The notes below the pieces were generated by a model, which saw only the letters and a list, made by a program, of their open reading frames with translations, made no database searches and had not been told where the DNA came from. Both the position numbers and the translations under genes were made by a program. Positions 32,649 to 42,785 of a DNA stretch of 64,000 nt are shown here, piece after piece. Origin of the DNA: JACVRW01 sp963814095 (GTDB lineage Bacteria; Actinomycetota; Thermoleophilia; Solirubrobacterales; Thermoleophilaceae); assembly GCA_963814095.1 (NCBI GenBank), contig CAWFBT010000001.1:1-64000 (forward strand), read 5' to 3'. The number at the start of each line of letters is the position of its first letter. Position 1 is the stretch's first letter.

Positions 32649-33500
32649 ATGACGAAGTGCCTACGCACCGCAATGGCCACCGCAGCTCTGCTCGTCGCGG
32701 GATGCGTGGGCGCCGGGGCGGCCGCAGCGCAGGTGCCGACAGGGGACTACGCCAGGTTCGCCAACTGCCCGTTCACCAACCTCGTGGTCGAGGGATGCAT
32801 CCACTCGACGACCACGTCCGGCTCCTTCAAGCTCGGCAACACGACGGTTGCGATCACCGCCGACACGCCGATCGTGCTCCAGGGTGGGGTCGGCGGATCG
32901 GACAGCGCCGGAAACAACTTCTTCTACAGCGCCGTCGGCGCCGACACGCTGTCCAAGACGAAGCTCGCGGTGCCCGGTGGCCTCGTCGGCCTGCTGCCCG
33001 GCGCGCTGATCCCACCGAGTGCCGCCAACGACGTGTTCGCCACCGCAGAGGTCGTCGGCCAGATCAAGTTCAACGCCGGAGCGTTCCTCGGCAGCAACGA
33101 TCCGGCGCTCCAGCTGCCGCTCCGGATCCACCTGGAGAACCCGACTCTGGGCCCGAACTGCTACATCGGCTCGCCGACCAGCCCGGTGACCCTGAGGCTC
33201 GTGACCGGCAGCACCTCCCCGCCGCCGCCCGGGACGCCGCTGACGGGCTCGATCGGCGAGGTCGGTCTCAGCGACGACTTCGGGATCTTCAGCTTCCTCG
33301 GCGCCAGGCTGGTCGACAACTCGTTCTCCGTGCCGGCTGCGACGAACTGCGGGCGCTCGCCGCGCGATGTGCCGCTCGTCACCGCCGCCCTGAACGCGAA
33401 GGAAGGGCTGCCGTCCGCCAGAGGCAGGAACGCCGCCATCCTCCAGGGCGACACCTACCTCGGGTTCGCGAACGCCGTGCGGGCCAACGCCGGACCGTAG
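32649..33500 (+). CDS. Secreted protein of unknown function
   Basis: 283 residues with a clear signal peptide (MTKCLRTAMATAALLVAGCV, cleavage near AAAAQ). The mature protein is beta-rich with four well-spaced cysteines (NCPFTN, EGCIHS, PNCYIG, TNCGRS), likely forming two disulfides. Proteins of this type recur as exported proteins in Solirubrobacterales genomes; no enzymatic motif is visible. It precedes the amidohydrolase operon by 72 bp. Confidence 0.75.
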   Translation: MTKCLRTAMATAALLVAGCVGAGAAAAQVPTGDYARFANCPFTNLVVEGCIHSTTTSGSFKLGNTTVAITADTPIVLQGGVGGSDSAGNNFFYSAVGADTLSKTKLAVPGGLVGLLPGALIPPSAANDVFATAEVVGQIKFNAGAFLGSNDPALQLPLRIHLENPTLGPNCYIGSPTSPVTLRLVTGSTSPPPPGTPLTGSIGEVGLSDDFGIFSFLGARLVDNSFSVPAATNCGRSPRDVPLVTAALNAKEGLPSARGRNAAILQGDTYLGFANAVRANAGP

Positions 33501-33572
33501 GCGGCGCCGCCGAAGCGGTACCTTCACCTTGCCAGGAGCGACGCTCGATCGTCGACCCGCAAGGAGGAGCTG

Positions 33573-34622
33573 ATGTACGAGAAGGACGGACGGCAGTACT
33601 TCGTCTTCGACAGCCACCTGCACTTCTGGGATGCCTCGCCCGCGAACTGGGTCGCCGGCCAGGAGGAGTACGCGAAGGGCTGGATCGAGTGCTTCCACGC
33701 CTATCAGAGCCTCGGGCCGCCGGCGACGCACTGGTCGCTCGAGAAGTTCCAGAAGTACTCCATCGACGACTTCGAGAAGGACGTCTTCGTCGACGGCGGC
33801 GTGGACGTCGGAGTGTTCCAGTCGACGTACCTGAAGCAGTGGTACACGAACGGCTTCAACGACATCGAGCACAACGCCGACCTGCTCGAGCGCTTCCCCG
33901 GCAAGCTGATCGTCAACGGCCGCTTCGACCCGCGTGAGGGCCAGGCCGGGCTCGAGCAGCTCGAGGCCGACAACGAGAGGTACGACCTCAAGGGCGTGAA
34001 GCTCTACACCGCCGAGTGGCGCAACGGATCGCGCGGCTGGAAGCTGACCGACGACGAGGCCCGGCCGTTCTTCGACAAGTGCGTCGAGCTCGGGATCAAG
34101 AACGTCCACGTCCACAAGGGGCCGACGATCTGGCCGCTCGACAAGGACTCCTTCGACGTCTCCGACGTCGACCACGTCGCGACCGACTACAACGGCGAGC
34201 TGAACTTCATCGTCGAGCACGTCGGGCTGCCGCGGATCGAGGACTTCTGCTTCATGGCGACCCAGGAGCCCAACGTCTACGCGGGTCTCGCTGTCGTGAT
34301 CGGCGGGCTCATGCATGCCCGCCCGAACTTCTTCGCCAAGGTGATGGGCGAGCTCCTCTTCTGGGTCGGCGAAGACAAGATGCTGTTCGGCTCCGACTAC
34401 GCGATCTGGGAGCCCAAGTGGCAGGTCGAGGGCTTCCTCGACTGGGAGATGCCGGAGCTGCCGGAGTACGGGGACTACCCGCGACTTGACGAGGACGGCA
34501 AGCGGAAGATCCTCGGCCTCAACGGCGCGAAGCTCTACGACGTCGAGGTGCCCGAGGAGCTGCGGCCCGCCGAGGCCGAGGCCGAGGCGGCCTCGCCGGA
34601 GAGCGCGGTGGGCGTCGAGTGA
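33573..34622 (+). CDS. Amidohydrolase-family metal-dependent hydrolase (propane-monooxygenase-cluster type)
   Basis: 349 residues. Metal ligands of the amidohydrolase-2 group are visible: DSHLHFWD (HxH, about 14-21), a central HVHKG His, EHVGLP and GSDYAIWEP (Asp). This type of amidohydrolase occurs in actinobacterial propane monooxygenase (prm/mim) clusters between the monooxygenase subunits and an alcohol dehydrogenase. Here it is followed by a DUF59 gene and an alcohol dehydrogenase, each overlapping by 4 bp, but the monooxygenase genes are absent from the window. The reaction is unproven. Confidence 0.85.
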   Translation: MYEKDGRQYFVFDSHLHFWDASPANWVAGQEEYAKGWIECFHAYQSLGPPATHWSLEKFQKYSIDDFEKDVFVDGGVDVGVFQSTYLKQWYTNGFNDIEHNADLLERFPGKLIVNGRFDPREGQAGLEQLEADNERYDLKGVKLYTAEWRNGSRGWKLTDDEARPFFDKCVELGIKNVHVHKGPTIWPLDKDSFDVSDVDHVATDYNGELNFIVEHVGLPRIEDFCFMATQEPNVYAGLAVVIGGLMHARPNFFAKVMGELLFWVGEDKMLFGSDYAIWEPKWQVEGFLDWEMPELPEYGDYPRLDEDGKRKILGLNGAKLYDVEVPEELRPAEAEAEAASPESAVGVE

Positions 34623-35290
34623 CGCTGCGCCGCCGTGTGCTCGGCGAGCTCGGGAGCGTCTACGACCCCGAGCTCGACGAGCCGATCACGGCGCTCGGCT
34701 TCGTCGGCTCCTGCGAGGTGAGCGCCGAGGGCGACGTGTCAGTGCGGCTGCGGCTGCCGACGCCGCAATGCGCGCCCAACTTCGCGTTCCTGATGGCCGC
34801 CGACGCCCAGGCGGCGATTCACCGCGTGCCCGGCGTGCGCAGCGCGCGGGTGGAGCTCGAGGATCACTACACGGGGCGAGAGATAAACAGCGCGGTCGCG
34901 CGCGGCGAGGGCTTCGCCGCGGCGTTCCCGGGTGAGACACGCGCCGAGCTGGACGAGCTGCGCGCGCTCTTCCGGCGCAAGGCGCTCGTGGCCCGCGAGG
35001 GGCGCCTGCTCGGAGCGGTGCCCGACCCCGCATCCGCGCGCATGCGCGACCTGGCCGGTCCCGACGCGGCACGCTGCCGCGTCCTGCGCCGGGCGCTCGG
35101 CATCGACGCCTCGGACGACGCACCCGCCTTCGTGCGGGGTGACGGCACGCCTGTCCGGGCCGACGAGCTCGCCCGCTTTACGCGCATGGCGCGCCTCACG
35201 GCGCTGTCGCTCGATACGAACGGCGGCATGTGCCGCGACCTCTTGCGGGCGAGGTATCCGGAAACCGAACGGGAGGAGGTGGCCGTGTGA
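34619..35290 (+). CDS. DUF59/MIP18-type metal-sulfur cluster assembly protein
   Basis: 223 residues. The N-terminal 90 residues are a DUF59 domain (LGSVYDPELDEPITALGFVG, then TPQCAPNFAFLMAAD with the conserved Cys). The C-terminal part (about 100-223) is an extra helical region ending in NGGMCRDLLRARYP. DUF59 proteins assist iron-sulfur or metal-centre assembly. Both ends overlap neighbours by 4 bp (GTGA), so the three genes form a tightly coupled operon. Confidence 0.85.
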   Translation: MTLRRRVLGELGSVYDPELDEPITALGFVGSCEVSAEGDVSVRLRLPTPQCAPNFAFLMAADAQAAIHRVPGVRSARVELEDHYTGREINSAVARGEGFAAAFPGETRAELDELRALFRRKALVAREGRLLGAVPDPASARMRDLAGPDAARCRVLRRALGIDASDDAPAFVRGDGTPVRADELARFTRMARLTALSLDTNGGMCRDLLRARYPETEREEVAV

Positions 35291-36312
35291 AGGCCGCGCG
35301 ACTGCACGAGTACCACCAGCCGCTCGAGCTCGACGAGGTCGGCGAGCCCGAGCCGCTCGCCCCGCTCGACGTGGTCGTGCGCATCGGAGCCGCCGGCCTC
35401 TGCCGCACCGACCTGCACATCCAGGAGGGTCAGTGGGCCGAGAAGTCGCAGGTGGAGTTGCCCTACACCCCCGGCCACGAGAACGCCGGCTGGGTGCACG
35501 CGATCGGCTCAGGCGTCACAAATGTCGAGGTGGGCGACACCGTGATCGTGCATCCGTTCATCGCCTGCGGGCTGTGCCGGCCCTGCCGCGACGGCGACGA
35601 CATGCACTGCACGGTCGGCTCCTTCCCCGGGATCAACCGGGACGGCGGCTTCGCCGACCTGCTGCTGACAAGCGCACGCTCGGTCGTGAAGCTCGACCCG
35701 TCCCTGGAGCCGACGGCGATCGCGGCCCTCGCGGACGCCGGCCTCACCGCCATCCACGCGGTCAAGAAGGCGATTCCCGTGTTGGGCGCCGGGACGAGGG
35801 CAGTCGTGATCGGTGCGGGCGGCCTCGGCCACATCGGCATCCAGTGCCTCAAGGCATACACGCCGACCGAGATCATCGTGGTCGACCCCTCGGAGAAGGC
35901 GTTGGAGCTCGCGCGTGAGCTCGGCGCCGACCACACGGTGCAGGTCGACGGCTCCCAGCGCGACACGGTCCAGGAGCTGACCGATGGCCGCGGCGCCGAG
36001 GCGATCATCGACTTCGTCGGCGAGAAGGGCGCGATCGAGGACGGCATCGAGATGGTCCAGGACGGCGGCTTCTACTACGTGATCGGCTACGGCGAGAACC
36101 TGAACGTGCCGACCATCGACATCATCTCGCGCGAGATCTCCTTCATCGGGAACCTCGTGGGGACCTACGTCGATCTCGACGATCTGATGACCCTCACGGC
36201 GCAGGGCAAGGTCACGCTGCACACGAGCACGTATCCGCTCGACGCGATCAACGACGCGATGGCCGACCTGGACGGCGGACGCGTCCAGGGACGCGCGATT
36301 CTCGTGCCGTAG
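35287..36312 (+). CDS. NAD-dependent zinc alcohol dehydrogenase
   Basis: 341 residues from GTG 35287. Catalytic zinc ligands lie in GLCRTDLH (Cys) and PGHENAGWV (His-Glu). The structural zinc site is CGLCRPCRDGDDMHC. The Rossmann motif is GAGGLGHIGIQ, with an Asp after the second strand (VVDPSEK) that favours NAD+ over NADP+. Oxidises short or medium alcohols; in propane-oxidation clusters the equivalent enzyme oxidises propanols. It overlaps the DUF59 gene by 4 bp. Confidence 0.93.
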   Translation: MKAARLHEYHQPLELDEVGEPEPLAPLDVVVRIGAAGLCRTDLHIQEGQWAEKSQVELPYTPGHENAGWVHAIGSGVTNVEVGDTVIVHPFIACGLCRPCRDGDDMHCTVGSFPGINRDGGFADLLLTSARSVVKLDPSLEPTAIAALADAGLTAIHAVKKAIPVLGAGTRAVVIGAGGLGHIGIQCLKAYTPTEIIVVDPSEKALELARELGADHTVQVDGSQRDTVQELTDGRGAEAIIDFVGEKGAIEDGIEMVQDGGFYYVIGYGENLNVPTIDIISREISFIGNLVGTYVDLDDLMTLTAQGKVTLHTSTYPLDAINDAMADLDGGRVQGRAILVP

Positions 36313-36325
36313 CCACACTGCTCGC

Positions 36326-37939
36326 GTGGACAACGCCGAGATCGCCGACCGCCTCGAGGCGTTCGCGTCGCTGCTCGAGCTCGCCGACGCGAACCCGTAC
36401 ACGGCGCGCGCCTACCGCCGCGCCTCGGAGACGATCCGCAACGCGGGCGTGCCCGTCGCCGAGCTGGTCCGGACCGGGCGTGTACGCCAGCTGCGCGGGA
36501 TCGGGCGCAGCATCGAGGCAAAGCTGCGCGAGCTCGTCGAGACCGGCCAGATCGCCGAGCTTGCGGAGCTCGAGCGGGAGCTTGCACCCGACCTGGTCGG
36601 CCTCGGCCGCTACCTCGGCCTGAGCGCGAAGCGCTCGGTGGAGCTCGCCCGGGCGCTCGAGATCCACACGGCCGACGAGTTGCGCGCGGCTGCTGCCGAG
36701 GGCAGGCTGCGCTCGGCCCCGGGCATCGGGCCGAAGACCGAGGCCAAGCTGATCGAGGCGCTCGCCCGGGAGGGCGAGCCGAGGCCGCGCCAGGGACTCC
36801 TGCTCACCCAGGCCTTGGAGCTCACGGCGGGTATCGCCGCCGCGCTGGACGGTGAGGTCGCGGGCGACGTACGCCGCTGGCGGGACTCCTGCGAGCACCT
36901 GGCTGTCGTCTGCGCCGCGCCCGACCCGGCGGCGGCGCTCGCGCGCTTCGGCACGTTGCCGCAGGTCGTGGCGCTGATCGAGGAGGATGAGCGCAGTGCC
37001 GTGGGCGTGACGATCGAGGGCGTGCCGGTGGAGCTCGTCGTCGCGGAGCCCGAGCGTTTCGGGACCGCCCTCGTGCGCGCCACGGGCTCTCCGGAGTACG
37101 TGGCGGCGCTCGAACCGCTGCCGGAGGCGCTCGACGAGGAGAGCGTCTACCGGGTGCTCGACGTGCCCTGGTGCCCGCCCGAATTGCGTGAGCAGCCGTT
37201 CCGCGATGAGCCGCCCGCGCTCGTCGAGGTCGGCGACATACGCGGCGACCTGCACTGCCACTCGACCTGGTCGGACGGCCGCCAGAGCATCGAGGAGATG
37301 GCCCGTGCCGCGCAGGCGCGCGGCTACGAGTACCTGGCGATCTGCGACCACACGCCGGCGGTCGGAGCGGTGCGCGGGCTCAGCGCGGACGACGTCCGCC
37401 GTCAGGCCGACGAGATCGCCGCCGCCAACGAGCTGCTGGCGCCCTTCCGGGTCCTGCGCGGGATCGAGTGCGACATCCTGCCGGACGGCCGGCTCGATCT
37501 GCCCGACGACGTCCTGGCGGAGCTCGACTGGGTGCAGGCCAGCGTCCACGGCGGCCAGCGCCTGCCGCGGCGCGAGCAGACGAAGCGTGTCGAGGAGGCG
37601 CTTCGGCACCCAAGCGTCCGTTGCCTCAGCCATCCGACCGGGCGGATCATCAACCGCCGCCCCGAGAACGCGCTCGACCTCGGACGAGCGTTCGAGGTCG
37701 CGCTGGAGGAGGACGTGGCCGTCGAGGTCAACGGCCTCGCCCCCCGGCTCGACCTGAGCGGCGAGCATGTCCGCGAGGCGCTCGAGGCCGGCGTCCGAAT
37801 CGTCTGCTCGACCGACGCCCACTCGGTCCGCGGGCTCGACAACATGGGACTCTCGGTGGCCACCGCTCGGCGCGGCTGGGCAACCGCTGCCCACGTGCTC
37901 AACACCCGGCCGCTCGAGGAGGTCCTCGCGCGGCGCTGA
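36326..37939 (+). CDS. polX: PolX-like protein with intact PHP domain and degenerate polymerase palm
   Basis: 537 residues. N-terminal helix-hairpin-helix domain (LRGIGRSIEAKLRELVETG, later SAPGIGPKTEAKL). The polymerase-X palm (about 165-280) has lost its acidic triad: the usual DxD segment reads EHLAVV, and the third Asp position reads VELVV. A C-terminal PHP domain (about 305-500) keeps HCHSTWSDG (H310, H312), CDHTP, GIECDIL, ASVH, CLSHPTG and CSTDAHS metal ligands. Probably acts as a PHP phosphodiesterase/3'-exonuclease rather than a polymerase. GTG start 13 bp after the alcohol dehydrogenase. Confidence 0.88.
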   Translation: MDNAEIADRLEAFASLLELADANPYTARAYRRASETIRNAGVPVAELVRTGRVRQLRGIGRSIEAKLRELVETGQIAELAELERELAPDLVGLGRYLGLSAKRSVELARALEIHTADELRAAAAEGRLRSAPGIGPKTEAKLIEALAREGEPRPRQGLLLTQALELTAGIAAALDGEVAGDVRRWRDSCEHLAVVCAAPDPAAALARFGTLPQVVALIEEDERSAVGVTIEGVPVELVVAEPERFGTALVRATGSPEYVAALEPLPEALDEESVYRVLDVPWCPPELREQPFRDEPPALVEVGDIRGDLHCHSTWSDGRQSIEEMARAAQARGYEYLAICDHTPAVGAVRGLSADDVRRQADEIAAANELLAPFRVLRGIECDILPDGRLDLPDDVLAELDWVQASVHGGQRLPRREQTKRVEEALRHPSVRCLSHPTGRIINRRPENALDLGRAFEVALEEDVAVEVNGLAPRLDLSGEHVREALEAGVRIVCSTDAHSVRGLDNMGLSVATARRGWATAAHVLNTRPLEEVLARR

Positions 37940-37949
37940 CCAGAACTCG

Positions 37950-38213
37950 TCAGTCGCCGGGCCAGACGCCCGTCACGCGCTCGAAGCCCTTCGCCCCGCC
38001 GCGCTGGATCATTGCCTTGACCGCCCCGAACACGAGCCCCTGGGCGGCGGCCGCCGGCAACACCTCGCGCCAGCTGTACTCGGACTCGAGCGCCTTGGGG
38101 GCCTCGTCCTCGTTCGAGATCCGCTTCCAGATCTGCTTGAAGATGGTGCCCGCGACAACCGCACCGAGCACGCTGAAGACGATCGAGATCGGGGTGTAGA
38201 GAGCCTTCGCCAT
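37950..38213 (-). CDS. DUF4235 membrane protein
   Basis: 87 residues, with LYTPISIVFSVLGAVVAGTIF near the N-terminus (helix 1) and VLPAAAAQGLVFGAVKAMIQ (helix 2), ending RGGAKGFERVTGVWPG, the DUF4235 pattern. Small inner-membrane protein, last in the three-gene operon with the DUF3618 and DUF1469-like proteins. Function unknown; the trio is conserved in actinobacteria. Confidence 0.87.
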   Translation of the reverse strand: MAKALYTPISIVFSVLGAVVAGTIFKQIWKRISNEDEAPKALESEYSWREVLPAAAAQGLVFGAVKAMIQRGGAKGFERVTGVWPGD

Positions 38214-38214
38214 C

Positions 38215-38502
38215 TCAGCGCCTCTTCAGGAGGAACAGGACCAGGAGGAGCCCGACCACCCCGGCCGCGATGGGAACCGGGCTGGGGAGCTCCGAGACCT
38301 TCTCCTGAGCTCGCTGGGTCTGATCGCGTAGCGCCTGCTTGCCCTCCTCGGCGCGTTGCTTCGCCTGCGCCTTGACGTCGGCCTTGGCGGCGAGCGCCTC
38401 GACCGTGCTTCCGAGCTCCTCGCGGGTCCGCTCTATGTCGTCGCGGAGCCGCTCGGGATCCTGGGTTGTCTCGCCTGGTTCTCCCCGCGCTGCATCGCTC
38501 AT
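38215..38502 (-). CDS. DUF3618 membrane-anchored protein
   Basis: 95 residues. A charged N-terminal helix with the family motif RLRDDIERTREELGSTVEAL is followed by a coiled-coil stretch (KADVKAQAKQRAEEGKQAL) and a C-terminal transmembrane anchor (VPIAAGVVGLLLVLFLLKRR). Its start overlaps the DUF1469-like stop by 4 bp, and it ends 1 bp before the DUF4235 gene. Confidence 0.88.
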   Translation of the reverse strand: MSDAARGEPGETTQDPERLRDDIERTREELGSTVEALAAKADVKAQAKQRAEEGKQALRDQTQRAQEKVSELPSPVPIAAGVVGLLLVLFLLKRR

Positions 38503-38918
38503 CGCCGCGCTCGCTCCTTCACGGTGTCGATGTCCTGCTGCACGCTGTCCATTGCCTGCTCGGGCTTGGCGGGTGTGGCCTGCTCGACCTGCTTCTTCCC
38601 GAGCAGCGCAACGACGCCCGCCACCACCAGCAGCACGACGCCGACTATCAGCGCCGCCAGCCAGGGCTCGATCAGCGTGCCGATCCCGACGATCGCTGCC
38701 GCGATGAGCGCGCCGACGCCATAGAGACCAACCAGCCCGGCGCCGCCGAACATGCCTGCGCCGATCCCTGCGTGCTTTCCCTTCTCCTGGAGCTCCGCCG
38801 TCGCGAGCCGCAGCTCTTGGCGGATCAGAGTGGAGCTCTGCTCCGTCAGCTGGCGTACGAGGTCGCCGACCGGCTTGTCCTCGTCCGTCCGTTGATATGT
38901 GTCGGTGACCTCAGCCAT
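38499..38918 (-). CDS. Phage-holin-superfamily (DUF1469-like) membrane protein
   Basis: 139 residues from ATG 38918 (GGGAGACGGGGG upstream). An N-terminal amphipathic region (VGDLVRQLTEQSSTLIRQEL) precedes two long hydrophobic helices (AGLVGLYGVGALIAAAIVGIG and LAALIVGVVLLVVAGVVALL) and a charged C-terminal tail. This is the typical first gene of the DUF1469-DUF3618-DUF4235 envelope operon. The 19 residues in front in the same frame lack support. Confidence 0.85.
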   Translation of the reverse strand: MAEVTDTYQRTDEDKPVGDLVRQLTEQSSTLIRQELRLATAELQEKGKHAGIGAGMFGGAGLVGLYGVGALIAAAIVGIGTLIEPWLAALIVGVVLLVVAGVVALLGKKQVEQATPAKPEQAMDSVQQDIDTVKERARR

Positions 38919-39004
38919 CCCCCGTCTCCCGGCGATTGCTTGAAATCCGCAGGTGCCCGGAGCCTGCGTCGGCAATCACGACGTCGGCGAGAGGAGTGCC
39001 GCCG

Positions 39005-39286
39005 TCAGAGCTGGCGGGCCGACCACAGGATGGCCGAGAGGATCACGCTGACGAGCGCAACGACGAGCCCGACGATCCAGCCGGCCACGTCCTGCGAAAC
39101 CAGGATGGCTCCGAGCAACACGCCGATGCCGACGATGCCGCCGGTCGCGACGATGCGCATCAGGACGGATTCGACCTTGAGCCGGCGCCGCTCCCGACCG
39201 GGGATCATGGTCCGGCCCTCACGACGCGGCGCGTCGGCCTGAGGTGCCGGCTTGGACGAGGACCGGGGTGCGTCGGGTGTGGCCAT
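39005..39286 (-). CDS. Small two-helix membrane protein
   Basis: 93 residues. A basic, Pro-rich N-terminus (about 1-38) leads to MRIVATGGIVGIGVLLGAIL and VAGWIVGLVVALVSVILSAI. No family recognised. It lies upstream of the envelope operon in the same orientation (86 bp gap) and may belong to it. Confidence 0.68.
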   Translation of the reverse strand: MATPDAPRSSSKPAPQADAPRREGRTMIPGRERRRLKVESVLMRIVATGGIVGIGVLLGAILVSQDVAGWIVGLVVALVSVILSAILWSARQL

Positions 39287-39412
39287 GCACGACTGCTACC
39301 CCGGGCAGGGGCGGGAAAACGGCTTCGGCCAGCCGTCGTAGCCGGGCTGCGCTACCTGGCGGGGGAACGCGAACGCGTGACGCCGAAGCTCGATGGGCGG
39401 CAAACTAACGCC

Positions 39413-40187
39413 ATGCAGATCGGCAAGGCCGGCGCCCCCGTCAGCCACATCAGCCAGGCCTATCCCGACAGGGTCGAGGTGCGCGGCCGCGACCTCACGG
39501 GCGATCTGATGGGCAGGCTCAGCTTCACGGAGTACTTCCACCTGCTGCTCACCGGCCACGAGCCGAGCGAGGAGCAGCGCTACTTCCTCGACGTGCTGCT
39601 CGTCGCGATCGCGGAGCACGGCATGATGCCCACCAACGTCACGGCGCGCATGACGTTGGCCGCCGATCCCGGCTCGCTCCAGGGCGCGGTCGCCGCGGGC
39701 ATACTCGGAGCCGGGCCGGTCGTGCTCGGCACGGCCGAGGAGTGCGCGCGGCTGCTCCACGAGGCCCAGGCGAGGGTGGCCGCGGGCGAGCAGCCCGCGG
39801 CGGTCGCAGGCGAAGTCGCCACCGGCGTGCGCGCAGCCGGCGACAAGATGCCGGGCTTCGGGCACCCGCTGCACCGGCCGCTCGACCCGCGCGCGGAGCG
39901 CATTCTCGAGCTGGCGGACGAGCGCGGCGTGAGCGGCCCGCACGTCCTGCTAGCGCGCGAGCTGCGCGATGCGGTCGCGGCAGCCTGGGGCCGGCCGCTG
40001 CCGATGAACGTCTCGATGCCGATCGCGGCGGTGATGCTCGACCTCGGCTTTTCGTCCGCGACCGTAAAGGCCGTTCCGATCCTCGCCCGCACGGCCAGCC
40101 TGCTCGCGCACCTGGCGGAGGAGAGGGAGCAGCCGATCGGCTTCCTCATGGCGGCGCGTGCCGAGGAGGCGATCGACTACGAGCGCG

Positions 40188-40204
<17 letters not shown>
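39413..40204 (+). CDS. Citrate synthase-family protein, citryl-CoA lyase type
   Basis: 263 residues, clearly shorter than citrate synthase (about 370-430). It retains DLMGRLSFTEYFHLLLTGHEP, GHPLHRPLDPRAERI with the catalytic-type His in PGFGHPLH, and PMNVSMPIAAVMLDLGF near the C-terminus. This compact form is annotated as citryl-CoA lyase, which splits citryl-CoA or a related acyl-CoA into acetyl-CoA and an oxoacid. It overlaps the CoA ligase start by 17 bp, pointing to a joint pathway with a CoA-activated substrate. Confidence 0.85.
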
Positions 40205-41480
<1,276 letters not shown>

Positions 41481-41493
41481 GTCGAGGGGGCCG

Positions 41494-42093
41494 ATGCGCA
41501 AACTGCAGAGCCAGGGCGTCCACCACATCACGATCGTGGGCGCGGACCGGCAGACGTCGATCGACTTCTGGGAGGGCGTGCTCGGGATGCCGTTCGTGTT
41601 CGAGCAGCCGAACCTCGACCGCGAGTCCGAGAGCCACCTCTACTTCGATCCCGGCGACGGGCGCCTCATCACGATCTTCACCAACGAGGAACGCAAGCCG
41701 GACCCGGAGCGAACCCCAACCGACCCCGGTTGCGTACACCACGTCGCGTTCGCGCTGTCGAAGGCCAGCTTCGACCAGGCGGTCGAGCGGCTCGACGAGC
41801 GCGGCATCGAGCACAGCGGCGTCAAGGACCGTGGCTTCATGGACTCGATCTACTTCGAGGATCCGCTCGGCCTGTTGATCGAGCTGGCCTCGTATCGCTT
41901 TGAGCCCCCGTTCGGTTACACGCATGCCGACGTCCTGCTCGAGGCTCACAAGATCCGCGTCGAGCGGGACGACTACAACATCGCCCAGATCCATCTCGCC
42001 GACGCAATCGAGACGCTCGTCAGGCGATCACGAGCGTCGCTCTCTGAGGACCGATCGCCACGGGACCCATATCGCGGAGGAGCAAATGGCTGA
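41494..42093 (+). CDS. VOC-family ring-cleavage dioxygenase-like protein
   Basis: 199 residues from ATG 41494. It has VOC motifs GVHHITIVGADRQTSIDFWE (His ligand), a HLYFDPGDGRLITIF strand, CVHHVAFALSKASFDQAVER (His) and SIYFEDPLGLLIELASY (Glu), the order of catechol 2,3-dioxygenase-type metal sites. It may open an aromatic ring or isomerise a thioester. The neighbouring CoA ligase and lyase suggest catabolism of an aromatic compound, which is inference. The 3' end overlaps the GST gene by 8 bp. Confidence 0.86.
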   Translation: MRKLQSQGVHHITIVGADRQTSIDFWEGVLGMPFVFEQPNLDRESESHLYFDPGDGRLITIFTNEERKPDPERTPTDPGCVHHVAFALSKASFDQAVERLDERGIEHSGVKDRGFMDSIYFEDPLGLLIELASYRFEPPFGYTHADVLLEAHKIRVERDDYNIAQIHLADAIETLVRRSRASLSEDRSPRDPYRGGANG

Positions 42094-42775
42094 TAACACG
42101 CTGAGCATCCTGAGGCCGAGCGTCAACAACCTCACCGCTCGGATCTTCGTACGAGCCGCCGGACTCGACTTCGACGAGCGCGACGTGTGGGGCAAGAAGG
42201 AGGAGCCGAACTTCATGCAGAAGGACCCGGCGCTCCTCACGCCCATGCTGGAGGAGCAGGGGCTTCCGAAGGGCTCGCTCTGGGAGAGCTGCGCGATCAT
42301 GCAGTACCTCTGCAACAAGCACGGCTTGACGCAGTTCTACCCCGACGACCCGAGCGAGCGGGCGATGGTGGACAGCGCGATGTTCTACCTGATCGGGACG
42401 CTCTATCCGCTGGTCGCGCGCGCGACCTATCCGACGCTCGGCTTCCCTCAGTACGCGGGCGAGGTCGCGACCTCGGCGGCCGACGACGAGATGAAGGCGA
42501 AGGCGGCGAAGGACGCCGAGGCCGCGATCGCACAGCCGCTCGAGGTCTACCGAGAGTTCTTCCTCGACGGGCGCAAGTTCATCGGCGGCGACTCGCCCTC
42601 GATCGCCGACATCCGCCTGGCGGCGACGCTCGAGTTCCTCCGCGCAGTCGACTACGACTTCCCGCAGTGGGCCGAGGACTACATGGAGGCGATGGAGCAG
42701 GCGCTCGGCGACGCCTACAGCGAGCCGGCGGCAGACGTGCGCGGCTTCGTGGAGCAGATGAAGGCGCCGGCCTGA
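42086..42775 (+). CDS. Glutathione S-transferase-family protein
   Basis: 229 residues from ATG 42086 (GGAGGAGC site). N-terminal thioredoxin-fold domain with SVNNLTARIFVRAAGLDF and the cis-Pro/ES region LTPMLEEQGLP...LWESCAIMQYL; C-terminal helical domain with FIGGDSPSIADIRLAATLEF, the GST N-capping motif. Actinobacteria of this group generally rely on mycothiol, so the thiol cofactor is uncertain. Last gene of the 39413-42775 operon, possibly a thiol-dependent isomerase or lyase. Confidence 0.87.
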   Translation: MADNTLSILRPSVNNLTARIFVRAAGLDFDERDVWGKKEEPNFMQKDPALLTPMLEEQGLPKGSLWESCAIMQYLCNKHGLTQFYPDDPSERAMVDSAMFYLIGTLYPLVARATYPTLGFPQYAGEVATSAADDEMKAKAAKDAEAAIAQPLEVYREFFLDGRKFIGGDSPSIADIRLAATLEFLRAVDYDFPQWAEDYMEAMEQALGDAYSEPAADVRGFVEQMKAPA

Positions 42776-42785
42776 CCCCGTTGGG

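Noticed and set aside
32661..34316. Reverse 551-codon frame
   Set aside because: Val/Asp/Arg-rich shadow opposite the secreted protein and amidohydrolase genes, which have clear motifs and ribosome sites.
36248..37894. Reverse 548-codon frame
   Set aside because: Antisense shadow of the PHP/PolX-like gene.
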